From: Paraphysomonas bandaiensis
Lineage: Eukaryota > Chrysophyceae
Assembly: GCA_965644295.1 (NCBI GenBank)
Contig: CBFFRP010000144.1
Coordinates: 62,001-126,000 of the forward strand
Reading direction: 5' to 3'
Length of the DNA stretch: 64,000 nt
In this document: positions 14,422-24,206 of the stretch, in pieces
Position numbering within the stretch: position 1 is the first letter of the stretch
Layout of the letters: each line of letters begins with the position of its first letter
Translations under genes and position numbers: made by a program
Notes under the pieces: generated by a model
Told to the model about the DNA's origin: nothing
What the model saw: only the letters and a program-made list of their open reading frames with translations
The model's database searches: none

Positions 14422-14782
14422 ATCGATATATGGGTAACTGCCACACCTAACACATTCACCTACTCCCTCATTGTACGAGTTTTCATGCTATCTGTGTGGA
14501 TAATGTGAGCGAGGATATGGATACACAGTGAGTGCATATATGCCGCATGCATGAGCATGTCACTCACCTACAGCTACAGCGCTGCGTATATTGCTGTACA
14601 TACATAGCAATGCCACTGTAGTTCCGTTACCGTATTCCATGGTATTCGTACATGTCGAGAGGTGTGCTGGTCTGTCCAGTCCATGACGTGGTTATGTATG
14701 TGCTGTGCTCTATGTACAGTGTGTCTCCATAGCTTCACCAGGATATCTCTGATCCTCAGGGAAGGCACCATCAGTTGGCGAT
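14422..14782. other. short divergent intergenic region, myosin/SURF1
   Basis: A 361-bp spacer between the two divergently transcribed starts. It contains several alternating TATG/CATA words but no exact GTATAC. A 5' exon of SURF1 that would supply a mitochondrial targeting sequence could be hidden here; an acceptor-like CTCAG lies at about 14756-14760, but no join was secure. Confidence 0.4.
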
Positions 14783-15948
14783 ATGAGTAAAAGTGTGATG
14801 TTCCTGTTTGGCGGTCTGGTCAGTCTATTTCTGATAGATTGCTCTGTAGTGACTATCTGTACAGAGTATTCCCACAGCAGTGTTGGGGGTATGGCAAATA
14901 CATCGTTATCAATGGAAACGCGACCTCATTGATGACGACTGCAAACATTTTGAGAATAATATCAAGCATGTGGATTCTGAAGATGCGAAGTAGGTGGCTC
15001 TAAATGTGCAGCTGTGTGTGTTGATGTGCAATGTGCTGCCCAATCAGGTGGCACGAAAAGCTGAATTCGTTGCAAGGGCAGCGCGTTTCAATTCAGGGAC
15101 GCTATAATCATTCAAAGGAGATATTTTTAGGTAGTATGATCAATAATTGATTTATTATTCTACACTGAGTTAGATGTTTTCTTGAATTAGGACTTAGATC
15201 AGCTCCTCATCTATCGGGTGGGCGCCGGGCCCAGGGAATGGCTACCAACCCAATGGGATACTTCGTCATCACCCCTCTGGAGTTTGATAACGGGAAATGC
15301 GTTTTTGTGAACCGCGGATGGATACCTAAGGGGCGGTTGGACTTCAGTCGACCAGAGGGAAATATAACTGAAGTTGGCGTAGTTCAAAATATGGAAAAAG
15401 TAGGATTAGTGGGTTTATGATGCTCTTGGAATGATATTTATATATTAAAGCGGACAGCATTTTCTCCAGAGAACTATCCTGCTGAAGGTCGATTACTCTG
15501 GCTGAGTGCCGGAGATTTAATGGCCGCCTACAGGAGAGGAGAAGCAGGACAAGTACTTGGCCATGCCCAGGATTCGGAGGTGAATGAGTGCCCCGTGATT
15601 ATAGAAAGGCTAGGTTCGTAAATAGATAAGTTTCTATTATTATAAATATGACGTGGGAATGGCGTAGTGGAGGACGATGAAGCGAAGGAAGAAAAAGGTT
15701 ACCCTGTGGCGAAGAGTCTCAACGAATTCTCTGACAGCCACTACATTACACCTGAAGTACATCTCTCATATGCGTTCACGTGGTAGGTATCTACTGTTGC
15801 ATAGCTGAGTTTATATTACATGCCGGCATTCTTAAAAGCTACGTTATGCGTTAGGTTCTTCCTCTCTGCCACGGCTGTAGCTATTGCTGTTATGTCTTAT
15901 CGTAAGCGTGGCAAAGGTATAGGCAGGATGCGCCGGGGTCCAAGATAA
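14783..15948 (+). CDS. SURF1: SURF1 cytochrome c oxidase assembly factor
   Basis: SURF1 is an inner mitochondrial membrane protein that helps insert heme a and assemble cytochrome c oxidase. Seven exons join in frame: 14783-14818, 14865-14989, 15048-15130, 15191-15399, 15451-15613, 15668-15782 and 15855-15948, giving 274 residues. Family signatures are clear: LGVWQIHRYQWKRDLI after the first membrane segment, VSIQGRYNHSKEIFLG, GYFVITPLEF, VNRGWIPKG, and the C-terminal HLSYAFTWFFLSATAVAIAV, which forms the second membrane helix. The N-terminus begins almost directly in the first helix, with no mitochondrial presequence visible, so an upstream exon may be missing from this model. It is head to head with the myosin gene. 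Confidence 0.93.
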
Positions 15949-16054
15949 ACTGGTATCCTTGCTGTTGAATTGCTGAATAATATCATTTGTGTTTGTAATT
16001 AGAAGTAAAATATGATATTTCAGTTTCTACTTTTAATTGTTGATAGCTAATACA

Positions 16055-16420
16055 TTATACCACCACGTATTTTCGTGCATGGTGTCTTAAGGTAAGATAA
16101 GTAGTTTTACAATCACGTTTTCCAACAGCCACCTTAATGAATGTATAACGATAATACGAGTAAATCAAGTCAGTAAGTCGTTTGGTTGTGAATGTGGGGT
16201 TCTTACCAACTAAGAACACATCCACAAACCTATCTTCTAGTTTTCTGGCGACTCTATAATAGGTAAACAGTTCCGCAACCATCAGATAGCACAACGTTGC
16301 CAGAATAGTTCTATATGAACTTGAAAGAGCTACCCTATAAACTACTTCATTGACTGCATTAAAATTCCTTTCACGAGTGTGTTGTATTCTTTCATCAATG
16401 TTTCTAAACAATATTATCAT
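16055..16420 (-). CDS. doubtful small ORF with one hydrophobic segment
   Basis: A 121-codon frame with an arginine-rich start, a hydrophobic stretch (TILATLCYLMVAEL) and a basic C-terminus. The charged-then-hydrophobic layout is faintly like the C-terminal end of p24 cargo receptors, but it lacks their YLRRFF-type tail and continues too far, so I do not assign it. Its first residues lie inside the 197-bp tandem duplication, and the second copy of that start leads into a different short frame. It may be a chance frame. Confidence 0.2.
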   Translation of the reverse strand: MIILFRNIDERIQHTRERNFNAVNEVVYRVALSSSYRTILATLCYLMVAELFTYYRVARKLEDRFVDVFLVGKNPTFTTKRLTDLIYSYYRYTFIKVAVGKRDCKTTYLTLRHHARKYVVV

Positions 16421-16780
16421 TGAATGTGCACATGTACACTAATTCTCGGGATTAATTTATTATCGTACTTTAATTCTTTTTATGCAAAAGTGAATGGCTT
16501 GTGATTTCATTGGTAAGTTGACAGAGTGCTGCATTCATCAAGGACATTATTAATACATCTTCTTGAACTATCAATAATAAAAATTCTTTCATCAATGTTT
16601 CTAAACAATATTATCATTGAATGTGCACATGTACACTAATTCTCGGGATTAATTTATTATCGTACTTTAATTCTTGTTATGCAAAAGTGAATGGCTTGTG
16701 ATTTCATTGGTAAGTTGACAGAGTGCTGCATTCATCAAGGACATTATTAATACATCCTCTTGAACTATCAATAATAAAAA
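16387..16780. repeat. 197-bp tandem duplication, two near-identical copies
   Basis: 16387-16583 and 16584-16780 are two head-to-tail copies with a period of 197 bp. I see only a few differences, for example TTCTTTTTATG against TTCTTGTTATG and CATCTTCTTG against CATCCTCTTG. High identity implies a recent duplication or an assembly artefact. The pair ends about 50 bp beyond the stop of the HerA-like gene. Confidence 0.85.
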
Positions 16781-16830
16781 TTCCTGAAAAATTTACGACA
16801 CTCTGCTTTACTTTGACTTATCTTTTTACT

Positions 16831-18492
16831 TTATTCTACCGTCCTACTGGCACCATAATCTGCTGTAATTCGTGGGCGTACTTTCAAAATAGCATGGTCA
16901 CTATCAACGTCAGCGTTATAAGCCATTTTAGTAGAAACAGTCAACGATTGGCCAGTTTTCAGCTTTTTCACTATCTCGAACCCATTATCAGGTACAGGTA
17001 TTTTGGTGCTTAGATACTGAAACCAATCTTTAGATTGAAAGTGATGCAAGACAGTGAACGACACCAATTCCAGTAATTCAGATGGCAAAGCAAGCGGGGA
17101 CTGTGAACTGACTATTACGCGTATGCCATCATGCCTCATCAATCGAACAGTTTCTACTATGGTCTCAGACAAGCTGTCAGCGCTGGAGAGATACCTGTGC
17201 GCCTCGTCAAACACAACTACTTTGCCAACATCTTCCAAATTGTGATCACGAAATTGCTGCAATAGGACCTGAAAGATTCCGTTGACTTCATCTGAAGACA
17301 AAAATGGATCAGTTAAATCTGCCACTACCAGTACTCCACTCTTGAGTAAACTTATTGGATCTATGCTATCTGATATCAATTTAGAGTTCTTGTCTGATTC
17401 TTCTACGAAGTTGTGTAAAAGTTGGAGGCGCTGTTCCATCGGTGCTGATTGCGAAGGGGACTTAATCTTTTCCATAACGTCATTAATAAACGTCTTAAAA
17501 TTGGGCATCTTACAATCGCGCTGATAGCTTCGTAGTAAGTCTAGCATCACGCTCACATACAATTGTGAACTTTCTTTATTGAGACGCATCAGCTTTTTGA
17601 GCTGTTCTGCAGAAAGACTTGACCACTTAAACAATAATGGATGTACCTCAAACTTAGTGCCTTTATAAAAATGCTTTCGTTGATGGTAATACGATGGAGA
17701 TACCAAGATCACCATTCTCTCGACACCAGTTACATTTGATAGTTTCATACTGTCGTTTATGTGTCCAATACCCGTTGACTCACACACACTGGATGAATTC
17801 TGATCATAATGCAAGACCAGTCCACATTGCGGCTTATTTAAGCTTGTCACAGGACAATTGGGGGGGTAAGGCATATTTATAAAGCAATTCTCTAATAACA
17901 CATTCGCAGTATGAGATTTACCGGAACCTTGCACACCTACACATAGCGCACAAAAAGGCTCACTAACATTCAAATACAAGGGTTCCGCATTATATTCGTC
18001 AGCGCCATTGGATGTATCTTGCTGTTGAGTTTTGTTAGTGGAGTTTCTGATGACTGTACCAAAATATCCATAACTACAGGATATTTCACTTTTTAATGAT
18101 TCACCAAACAACACATAATTTTGCCTAGCATCAGAATGATTCCCATTAGAAACGGGATCAACGTAGAAATACTTATAGAAGTCATCTATAGAAAGTTCTA
18201 TTCTGTAACGTTCACTGACAACAGAAAAGGTCACGTCATCTAATAAAGTCATATCCTGGACCTGACTCTGCGGTGGAGGGGGCGGGGAATGTTCATCTCT
18301 CACAACAAGCATGTTTTTTGAATCTGAATCATCCCACCGTAAACCTCTCTCCCCCCCCTCTCTATCTATCAGCTTTTTCTTCATACCGTGATTTTTCCCA
18401 AATGTCTGCACCAATTTATCCACCCTTATCTCTTGTATACCCTTCTCTTGCATGTAAGCAACGAGGCGGTCTAGAGGAACATTGGCTGGCAT
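16831..18492 (-). CDS. HerA/FtsK-like P-loop ATPase, intronless
   Basis: A 553-residue ATPase in one exon; the start is the ATG at 18492. Walker A is GVQGSGKSHT near residue 190. Walker B is KVVVFDEAHRYL near residue 435. A sensor-like RVIVSSQSP follows, which is the layout of the HerA/DUF87 branch of FtsK-HerA ATPases: the DEAHR box, the MRHDGIR helix and a late SSQSP strand. The N-terminus has a short helical domain, then an acidic and Pro-rich linker (PPPPPQSQ). In bacteria and archaea HerA pumps DNA with NurA; related stand-alone ATPases occur in fungi and other eukaryotes without a settled role. No nuclease partner is nearby. It has no introns although its neighbours do, which fits lateral transfer or retroposition. 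Family confident, function unknown. Confidence 0.8.
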   Translation of the reverse strand: MPANVPLDRLVAYMQEKGIQEIRVDKLVQTFGKNHGMKKKLIDREGGERGLRWDDSDSKNMLVVRDEHSPPPPPQSQVQDMTLLDDVTFSVVSERYRIELSIDDFYKYFYVDPVSNGNHSDARQNYVLFGESLKSEISCSYGYFGTVIRNSTNKTQQQDTSNGADEYNAEPLYLNVSEPFCALCVGVQGSGKSHTANVLLENCFINMPYPPNCPVTSLNKPQCGLVLHYDQNSSSVCESTGIGHINDSMKLSNVTGVERMVILVSPSYYHQRKHFYKGTKFEVHPLLFKWSSLSAEQLKKLMRLNKESSQLYVSVMLDLLRSYQRDCKMPNFKTFINDVMEKIKSPSQSAPMEQRLQLLHNFVEESDKNSKLISDSIDPISLLKSGVLVVADLTDPFLSSDEVNGIFQVLLQQFRDHNLEDVGKVVVFDEAHRYLSSADSLSETIVETVRLMRHDGIRVIVSSQSPLALPSELLELVSFTVLHHFQSKDWFQYLSTKIPVPDNGFEIVKKLKTGQSLTVSTKMAYNADVDSDHAILKVRPRITADYGASRTVE

Positions 18493-20483
18493 ATTTAACA
18501 ATGCTGTGCAGTGAGATTGTGAGGATAGGTGTATGCACAGCAGTATAGAGGCTTGGCCTACAGTCGATACACGCTCTCAAAGCAATTGTCCTGCGCTTAC
18601 AGTCAGTCCTTTGGGTGTAGAAGACGTGATTACAAGCTACAGAGATGAGTCAAGTCGAAGTCAATTCACAGACACTTATTGTGAATAGGTTCGAAGAACT
18701 TCTATAACTTTTCTAGAATCATTTGAATGGATGGCATCATTTCCCTCCTTATCTAGTCAGCATCATCTCATGATAGTGTGATAGTGTGCATGTCGGCTCT
18801 GTCCATGTCACCACATTCATTCCAACTTTTGGACAACGCTGGCCTCTGGTATACAGCAGTATACCTTATACGTATACGGTCAATGTGTATAGGTGCACAC
18901 GAGTGCATGCTCTGTATACCTGTCTGTATACCATGTACAGGTGCTGTGCATATCCAGCAGGACATGGCAGTGTATGCTCTCATGGTGATGGTATCACATA
19001 TCAGGGCATCATATCACAGCCTGCGTAGCACGAGTAGTACATCAATGGGCTGTTATTGCTTGTACACATGTGGACTGAGTCCCTGTTGATGATGCAAGTG
19101 TCGTTATGGCGACAGTACAGACGGATATACATATACCTGCCGTTAGATTGTTTGGATACGTGTAGAGAGGGCTCATCGGATATTAAGATATCGTGTTGAA
19201 ATCATAGAACACCACTGTGTCTGGGGACAGATTTAGATATAAGTAATAGGCAGCAGATATCCCCTGAATCAACACGACTTCTACACTTCTATCACGTGGA
19301 GATGCTTCTTATATCAAACCCGCTGACGTCTCAGTGTCAAACCTTCTTGATTCACTCAATCTGAAGTGTTTTATGTTCATCTCCATCTGAGTTAAAATTT
19401 GTATTTAAAAGCCTCCTCTTCTTCTATTTGTTATATTATCTAATTATATTTTTGAATCTTTACTTCTGTACTCATTCAATTTACTTTTTCCAATGTTCTC
19501 TTTGTTTCTCCATATAGAATTCTAGATTTCTAGATATATCAGATTTTAAATGTTATAACGTAATTTTTTGCTACTTTTTAACCTATTGTCGGTGCGTATG
19601 GTGGAGTAAGAATGGCTGTCAGTGTTTCTCAGTGCTATCAGTGCTACTTCTTCATGACATAGGTACGATGCATCTGAAGATACAGTAGTCAGTAGTGTGA
19701 TAATATTGTTGTAGAAAGAAAACCAATGGAAGTTCTTGTGTCAGATGTTAACAAATTATTAGTGTTTGGAAGTGAAGGCACACAGAATAATTATATGCAC
19801 TTAAAACAAACTTAATGATTAGTTTGCAAATGGATACTGGAAATGCGTTAAATAGTATTTCATCGCAGAGACTATAGACATTTTTCAGAAGTTGTAATGG
19901 TTATGTATTCTGAATATTTCAAGGTAAGTTTATTTTTTTTTGTGCACCACGGAAAACCCTACTGAGTTTACTCCTGTTCTATGATAAATAGTCATGAAAT
20001 AGAGAATATTGTACTGGTATATATTATATAATGCATTGATTCAATGACACGAAAAATCTTTATTCAATAAAACGAAATATTGTAATCTGACACAATTCAA
20101 AATGATATAAGCATTGATGGTGAAATATATAGTATAGAGAGCGAAGTAGAAATACCATGCTTGAGTTGCACACATTTAAGTTCACAGGGCGAGCCAATTT
20201 GAGTTATTTTGAATCCAATTCAATTACTTTTCAAAATTCGATTTATATACTTACAAAAGTGTGTGATTGGGATGCAGGACAAGTACTCTGGATTCAATCA
20301 TAACTCCATTCCTATAATGGGAAGCTATATTGTACTAATAATTGTTGATAGACTACTTTATAATTATTATTGTGCCAACAATATCACAAAAGGAATAGGA
20401 TTTAACTCACATATATTTCACCTAGCCCAAACCCAAAATGGAAAAAGAGCAAGTTTTTAACCGATGGTATAGCTGTTTTCCCA
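18493..20483. other. intergenic, no gene seen
   Basis: About 2 kb. The half next to the HerA-like gene holds a GTATAC-rich tract (18845-18940). The rest is AT-rich, with frequent stops on both strands. Short frames near 18780-19090 have a repetitive, low-complexity composition and do not look coding. Confidence 0.6.
18845..18940. promoter_or_regulatory. GTATAC-rich tract upstream of the HerA-like gene
   Basis: Five copies of the palindrome GTATAC lie within about 90 bp (GGTATACAG, AGTATACC, CGTATACGG, TGTATACCTG, TGTATACCATG). Similar clusters occur in other intergenic promoter regions of this window. A regulatory role is inferred. Confidence 0.3.
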
Positions 20484-22861
20484 CTAGTGTTCACACAGAG
20501 AAAAAGGACGCTCGAATACTTCGTCTGTGAGTTCATCGACATAGCGCGATCTTTCTTCCATCAGGCGCAGGCGATAGACTTCGGCCTCTTCACGCGACAG
20601 TGGTAAATTTAAAAATTCATAAATGTAGAGCAGAATGGCGTCTGGAATACCATACTTACTACATACCTCAAAAAAAGGCAACAACGAAAGGGTCTCTGGA
20701 TATAACACCCAGTCTCTCTGTTGAGGGGGCACCATGGCTGTGGAGAGGACCCTGATTAAAGGGTCAACGACAAAAAACACGAGTATCTTTCTGTGGCCAG
20801 GGCGGGAGGGGTCTGCCAACTCAAATGGCTGCACACGGTGCTGGAAAATATTTGGGAACACAACTGTGCGCCCGTTCACGGCCTCAATATATCCAAGGTA
20901 CTCGTTGAGTGGATCCTCGTCATGTAGGTTATACCTATGCGCTAGCCCAGTAGTATCATTTTGCTCATAATCGGGCTCTTCTACGGCCTGCCTGAAAGAG
21001 AGTCTCGATTCAGTGATGTTATCGCAAGAGTAGTAGTGAATCACGGAGCAGACAATGCGCTCGTTCTTCATTCCTTCCACATGCCAAGACCCACCCCTAT
21101 ACACTGGTTTATCTGGTGACAGCTCTATCGATGCCATCTTCACGATAACCTGGAGGTGTGTGTTCTTCAGGTTCACACGCTTATAAATAAATTTCTCTGC
21201 TTCTTCTACTGGAAAGTTATCAGGAAGAGGGATGTCCAGAGGTATTCGCATATCATAGTATTCTTCATAGTCGTCATCATCCATCTCGGCGATATCAATT
21301 TCATCATCAGCATACATATCATAGTTGGAGGGATCCAACAGGCGAAGAGGAGGGGTGATAGAATCTGAAAGAACTTGCTCTACCATTGGAATGCAAGCTG
21401 CAAAAATGTTTTCTAGTACAGGATACATCTCACCGTGTAAAAGCGGATGTAGGTTGTTAATGTAGGAGTTAATGGTCACTTGGCCAGTCTGTGAAACATA
21501 AAATTCCGCTGGAAGCCATTGGTACGAAAGAGACCAGCATAAGTGCTGCCTTTCAAAGGAACTCCGAGAAGGTCGGAAAAAGGAATCTTTACCCGCTCAC
21601 TCCGATCGCTATATCCAAGATTGTCCCTCCAGGAAGCTTCGAGAGAAAATACAGGCTTTGGGAGAACCTCTGTAACCCCATTAATTGCAGGGTATAATGA
21701 AGGGTGCACAATATCAACCACCATATCATTCGAACCAGGGTGATAGTCTTTCGCAATGGATTTCTCCAGCCGATCTGCGTGTACGCAGAAACACTCACGC
21801 AATGATGATGTAAGGATGCAGTCGGATTGATAAACATTATACACTGGAGATAGTACATATTTTTCATCTCTGCCTACCAAGGCCAGCGTTTTCAGTTGCT
21901 GTAAGACCAGGGAGAAGAGCTTTGGTGACATACCCTGAGTCATTGCCTCCTCATACCAGCGGCTTGTGATGCAATCATTGTTCACTTTTTCCCACCAGTG
22001 GCTCTTCTGTCGGATAGTCATTGAGAGCAAGTTAAAATCACGTTCGAGTGTGCAGTACGGGGTGGGGCCGTCGAAGTACTGGAAAGGTGTTGGAAAGCTC
22101 TCAACGTGCAGAGGAAGTTTATTCAAATCGTCAATACTTTGAAATATCCCCAAGTTTTGATATTTACCCTCTGATTCAAGACGATCTATTTGAGCCTGAA
22201 GAGCTTCCTTGATGTCGTCTTGAACGCTGCGCGGTTGCGGAGGACATTGCATCGTAGGATCCCCCCCAGGCATCGCGGTCTTCCAGATGCCATATTGCGC
22301 GGCATCCAAAGACTCCATTGAAATAATAAAATATCCTTGCAGTGCAAGGTCAAGTAGACGTTTGATGATGGGAGCACCGTTCTTCAACCTCAAGGAGATC
22401 AACATATCACTTTCCGAAAGGTGTTTCGCAAATGTGCGCTCTTTAGTTAGTATTTCCACGATCTCCATCGCACTACCAATATCGACGCTGGAGTTTTCAA
22501 CAAGTTTATATAAAAACACATGGATTGCATGCTCACATTCCCGAAGAATACAGTCTCGCAGAGTATCGTCGGCCAAACAGCGACGAACGAGCTCACCTCT
22601 GCATGAGCTGCAGAACTCATAAAAGACATCAGCGAGCATTTTATCACGACTGTTCTGATGGAGAGGAGACTCCTGTGATGAGAAGATATCCGACAGAAGA
22701 GATATGTCACCATCACGGGCCGCTTGTTTCCACTGCAATATGAGACTATTCCGCCGCTCTATCTGCTGCATCGCCTCCGGATCTCTAGTGAAGCACCTCG
22801 AGCACTGGTCTAATGTCTCAGGGGATCCATAGAACTCTTTACACACAGGGCAGAGTGACAT
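20484..22861 (-). CDS. A20-type zinc finger plus DUF4246 (2OG-oxygenase-like) protein
   Basis: Two exons, 22861-21593 and 21545-20484, join across a 47-nt intron to give 776 residues. The join restores the family motif SYQWLPAEFYVSQTG-VTINSYINNLHP. The start is an A20-like finger, CPVCKEFYGSPETLDQCSRC (C-x2-C-x11-C-x2-C). The body contains HPSLYPAINGVTEVL and the INNLHP signature of DUF4246. The C-terminal half has SWHVEG (H-x-E), and about 100 residues later FQHRVQPF and RPGHRK, the spacing expected of a double-stranded beta-helix Fe(II)/2-oxoglutarate oxygenase. DUF4246 has no established substrate. A20 fingers bind ubiquitin or DNA in other proteins. The fusion is the notable feature. The gene is head to head with a RING ligase. 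Confidence 0.85.
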
Positions 22862-23234
22862 ATCTGCTATCTATTAGTGGTTGTTCTTGGGATACTGTGC
22901 GGAAGTAGCAGTGCCGCTAGCAGACACGTGCAGTCTGTCCACGTAACTCTACCATAAGAGTTTCCAACATATCCAGATATGGACGTATTCTGCAGTATAC
23001 TGCTGTACACGTATGTATGATGTATGTATGGACATATGTATGTGTTCCTATCATCTCCAGCATACCGTATATGGGAGAATCCATACACAGTTACCCATAT
23101 GTATATACTGGCTGTATCTGCTGTATACATACAGAACATCAGCACAGAGGAGTGAGTATTGTGATCGAATCACACTCGACACGACCCATAACTTATAGGG
23201 CCAACCAGACACATAGAATACGACACAACGCAGC
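22862..23234. promoter_or_regulatory. divergent promoter region, DUF4246 / RING ligase
   Basis: A 373-bp spacer between two ATGs pointing apart. It contains two GTATAC sites and many ATGTATG/CATACA words (about 22990-23135). It must hold both promoters if the annotated starts are right. The role of the motif is inferred. Confidence 0.4.
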
Positions 23235-24206
23235 ATGCTCTCTCAGAGTGGTGGTATGTTTGGTAAGGGGATGGGTCGAGTTCTTCAGATGGGGTTATTC
23301 GGGTTCGGCGCCTCTCGAATGGATGAGCTGACAGCAGCCGATGCTCCGACCCTGTCACACAGACACACAGGAACGAGAACAGAGACGGTGCGGGTCATGG
23401 AGGGGATGTACCCTCAGTGCAGGGGCCTGATAACGCATAGGGACAACTGTGAGTCCTGTGAGGACATTGAAGAGGTTAAAGCGGTTCAGGACCGCACTGA
23501 TGTCGATGATGAGAAGACACGTGCTCTGTCCTGTGGACTTGCTACGGATGGGATTCGAGCTGCCGTCAGATCTGTGATGTCCAACCCGGAAATGTTCTCG
23601 TCGCTGGTTCCTGGAGGCTTACCTGCTATCCCCTCAGATAAAGAAGATGCCGTGTTGGATGCAGTTGTGCGATGTCTCGAGAGTGATGAGATTATGGCAA
23701 CTGCATCGCGGTTTGTAAAGCATTCCTCTTCACCGAAACCTCGTTGCGCCCCTATCAACCCTTCCAATTGGTCAGATATAATTGGTACGCACAAGTGCTC
23801 CCTATGCCTTGACTTACTGGCCGCCCCATGTGTGACCTCATGCGGGCACTCTTTTTGTGGTGAATGCATATACGAACACCTACAGCGTTGCGTCTGTGAG
23901 AGCCGGGATGACTGCGAGGTAGTCTCATTGTGCCCGATATGCCGAGGAGAAGTGTCAGCATCTCCCACTTTTGAACGAGTGCTGGACGAAGATATCTCGC
24001 TGAAAGCCATGGCGTTCATCGCCTGTCCAGAGCGCGAAGAATGGATCCGCAGACGACGAGCATATATGAGACTAATGGCTGCAAATGCTTCACAGGAGGA
24101 GAAGCAGTTTCAAGATGAAGAGGAATGGACAACAATTGTAATGGTTATTGCCGTGGCAGCACTGGCTGTTCTGATAACTCTAGGGATGGCTCACAGAGGC
24201 TTCTAA
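23235..24206 (+). CDS. tail-anchored RING-HC E3 ubiquitin ligase
   Basis: An intronless gene for 323 residues. A C3HC4 RING lies at about 187-242: CSLCLDLL, then CVTSCGHSFCGECIYEHL, then CPICRGE, with a longer than usual loop (CVCESRDDCEVVSL) before the last Cys pair. A hydrophobic segment near the C-terminus (TIVMVIAVAALAVLITLGM) followed by only a few residues makes it a likely tail-anchored membrane protein, as in RNF5/RNF185-type ligases of the ER and mitochondria. The first 180 residues are unlike those families and carry no domain I recognise. Target unknown. It is divergent from the A20-DUF4246 gene, which is interesting because A20 fingers can bind ubiquitin, but a functional link is not shown. 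Confidence 0.88.
   Translation: MLSQSGGMFGKGMGRVLQMGLFGFGASRMDELTAADAPTLSHRHTGTRTETVRVMEGMYPQCRGLITHRDNCESCEDIEEVKAVQDRTDVDDEKTRALSCGLATDGIRAAVRSVMSNPEMFSSLVPGGLPAIPSDKEDAVLDAVVRCLESDEIMATASRFVKHSSSPKPRCAPINPSNWSDIIGTHKCSLCLDLLAAPCVTSCGHSFCGECIYEHLQRCVCESRDDCEVVSLCPICRGEVSASPTFERVLDEDISLKAMAFIACPEREEWIRRRRAYMRLMAANASQEEKQFQDEEEWTTIVMVIAVAALAVLITLGMAHRGF

Noticed and set aside
18778-19089. Overlapping plus-strand frames of 80-103 codons
   Set aside because: Low-complexity sequence from GTATAC/ACATG-rich DNA, with no introns or motifs.
20484-21479. Reading the DUF4246 region as two separate overlapping genes (ATGA overlap at 21476-21479)
   Set aside because: A 47-nt GT-AG intron at 21546-21592 joins both in frame and restores the family motif QWLPAEF...SYINNLHP, so it is one gene.
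23486-24019. 177-codon minus-strand frame opposite the RING gene
   Set aside because: It lies antisense within a gene with an unmistakable RING; it is a shadow frame.
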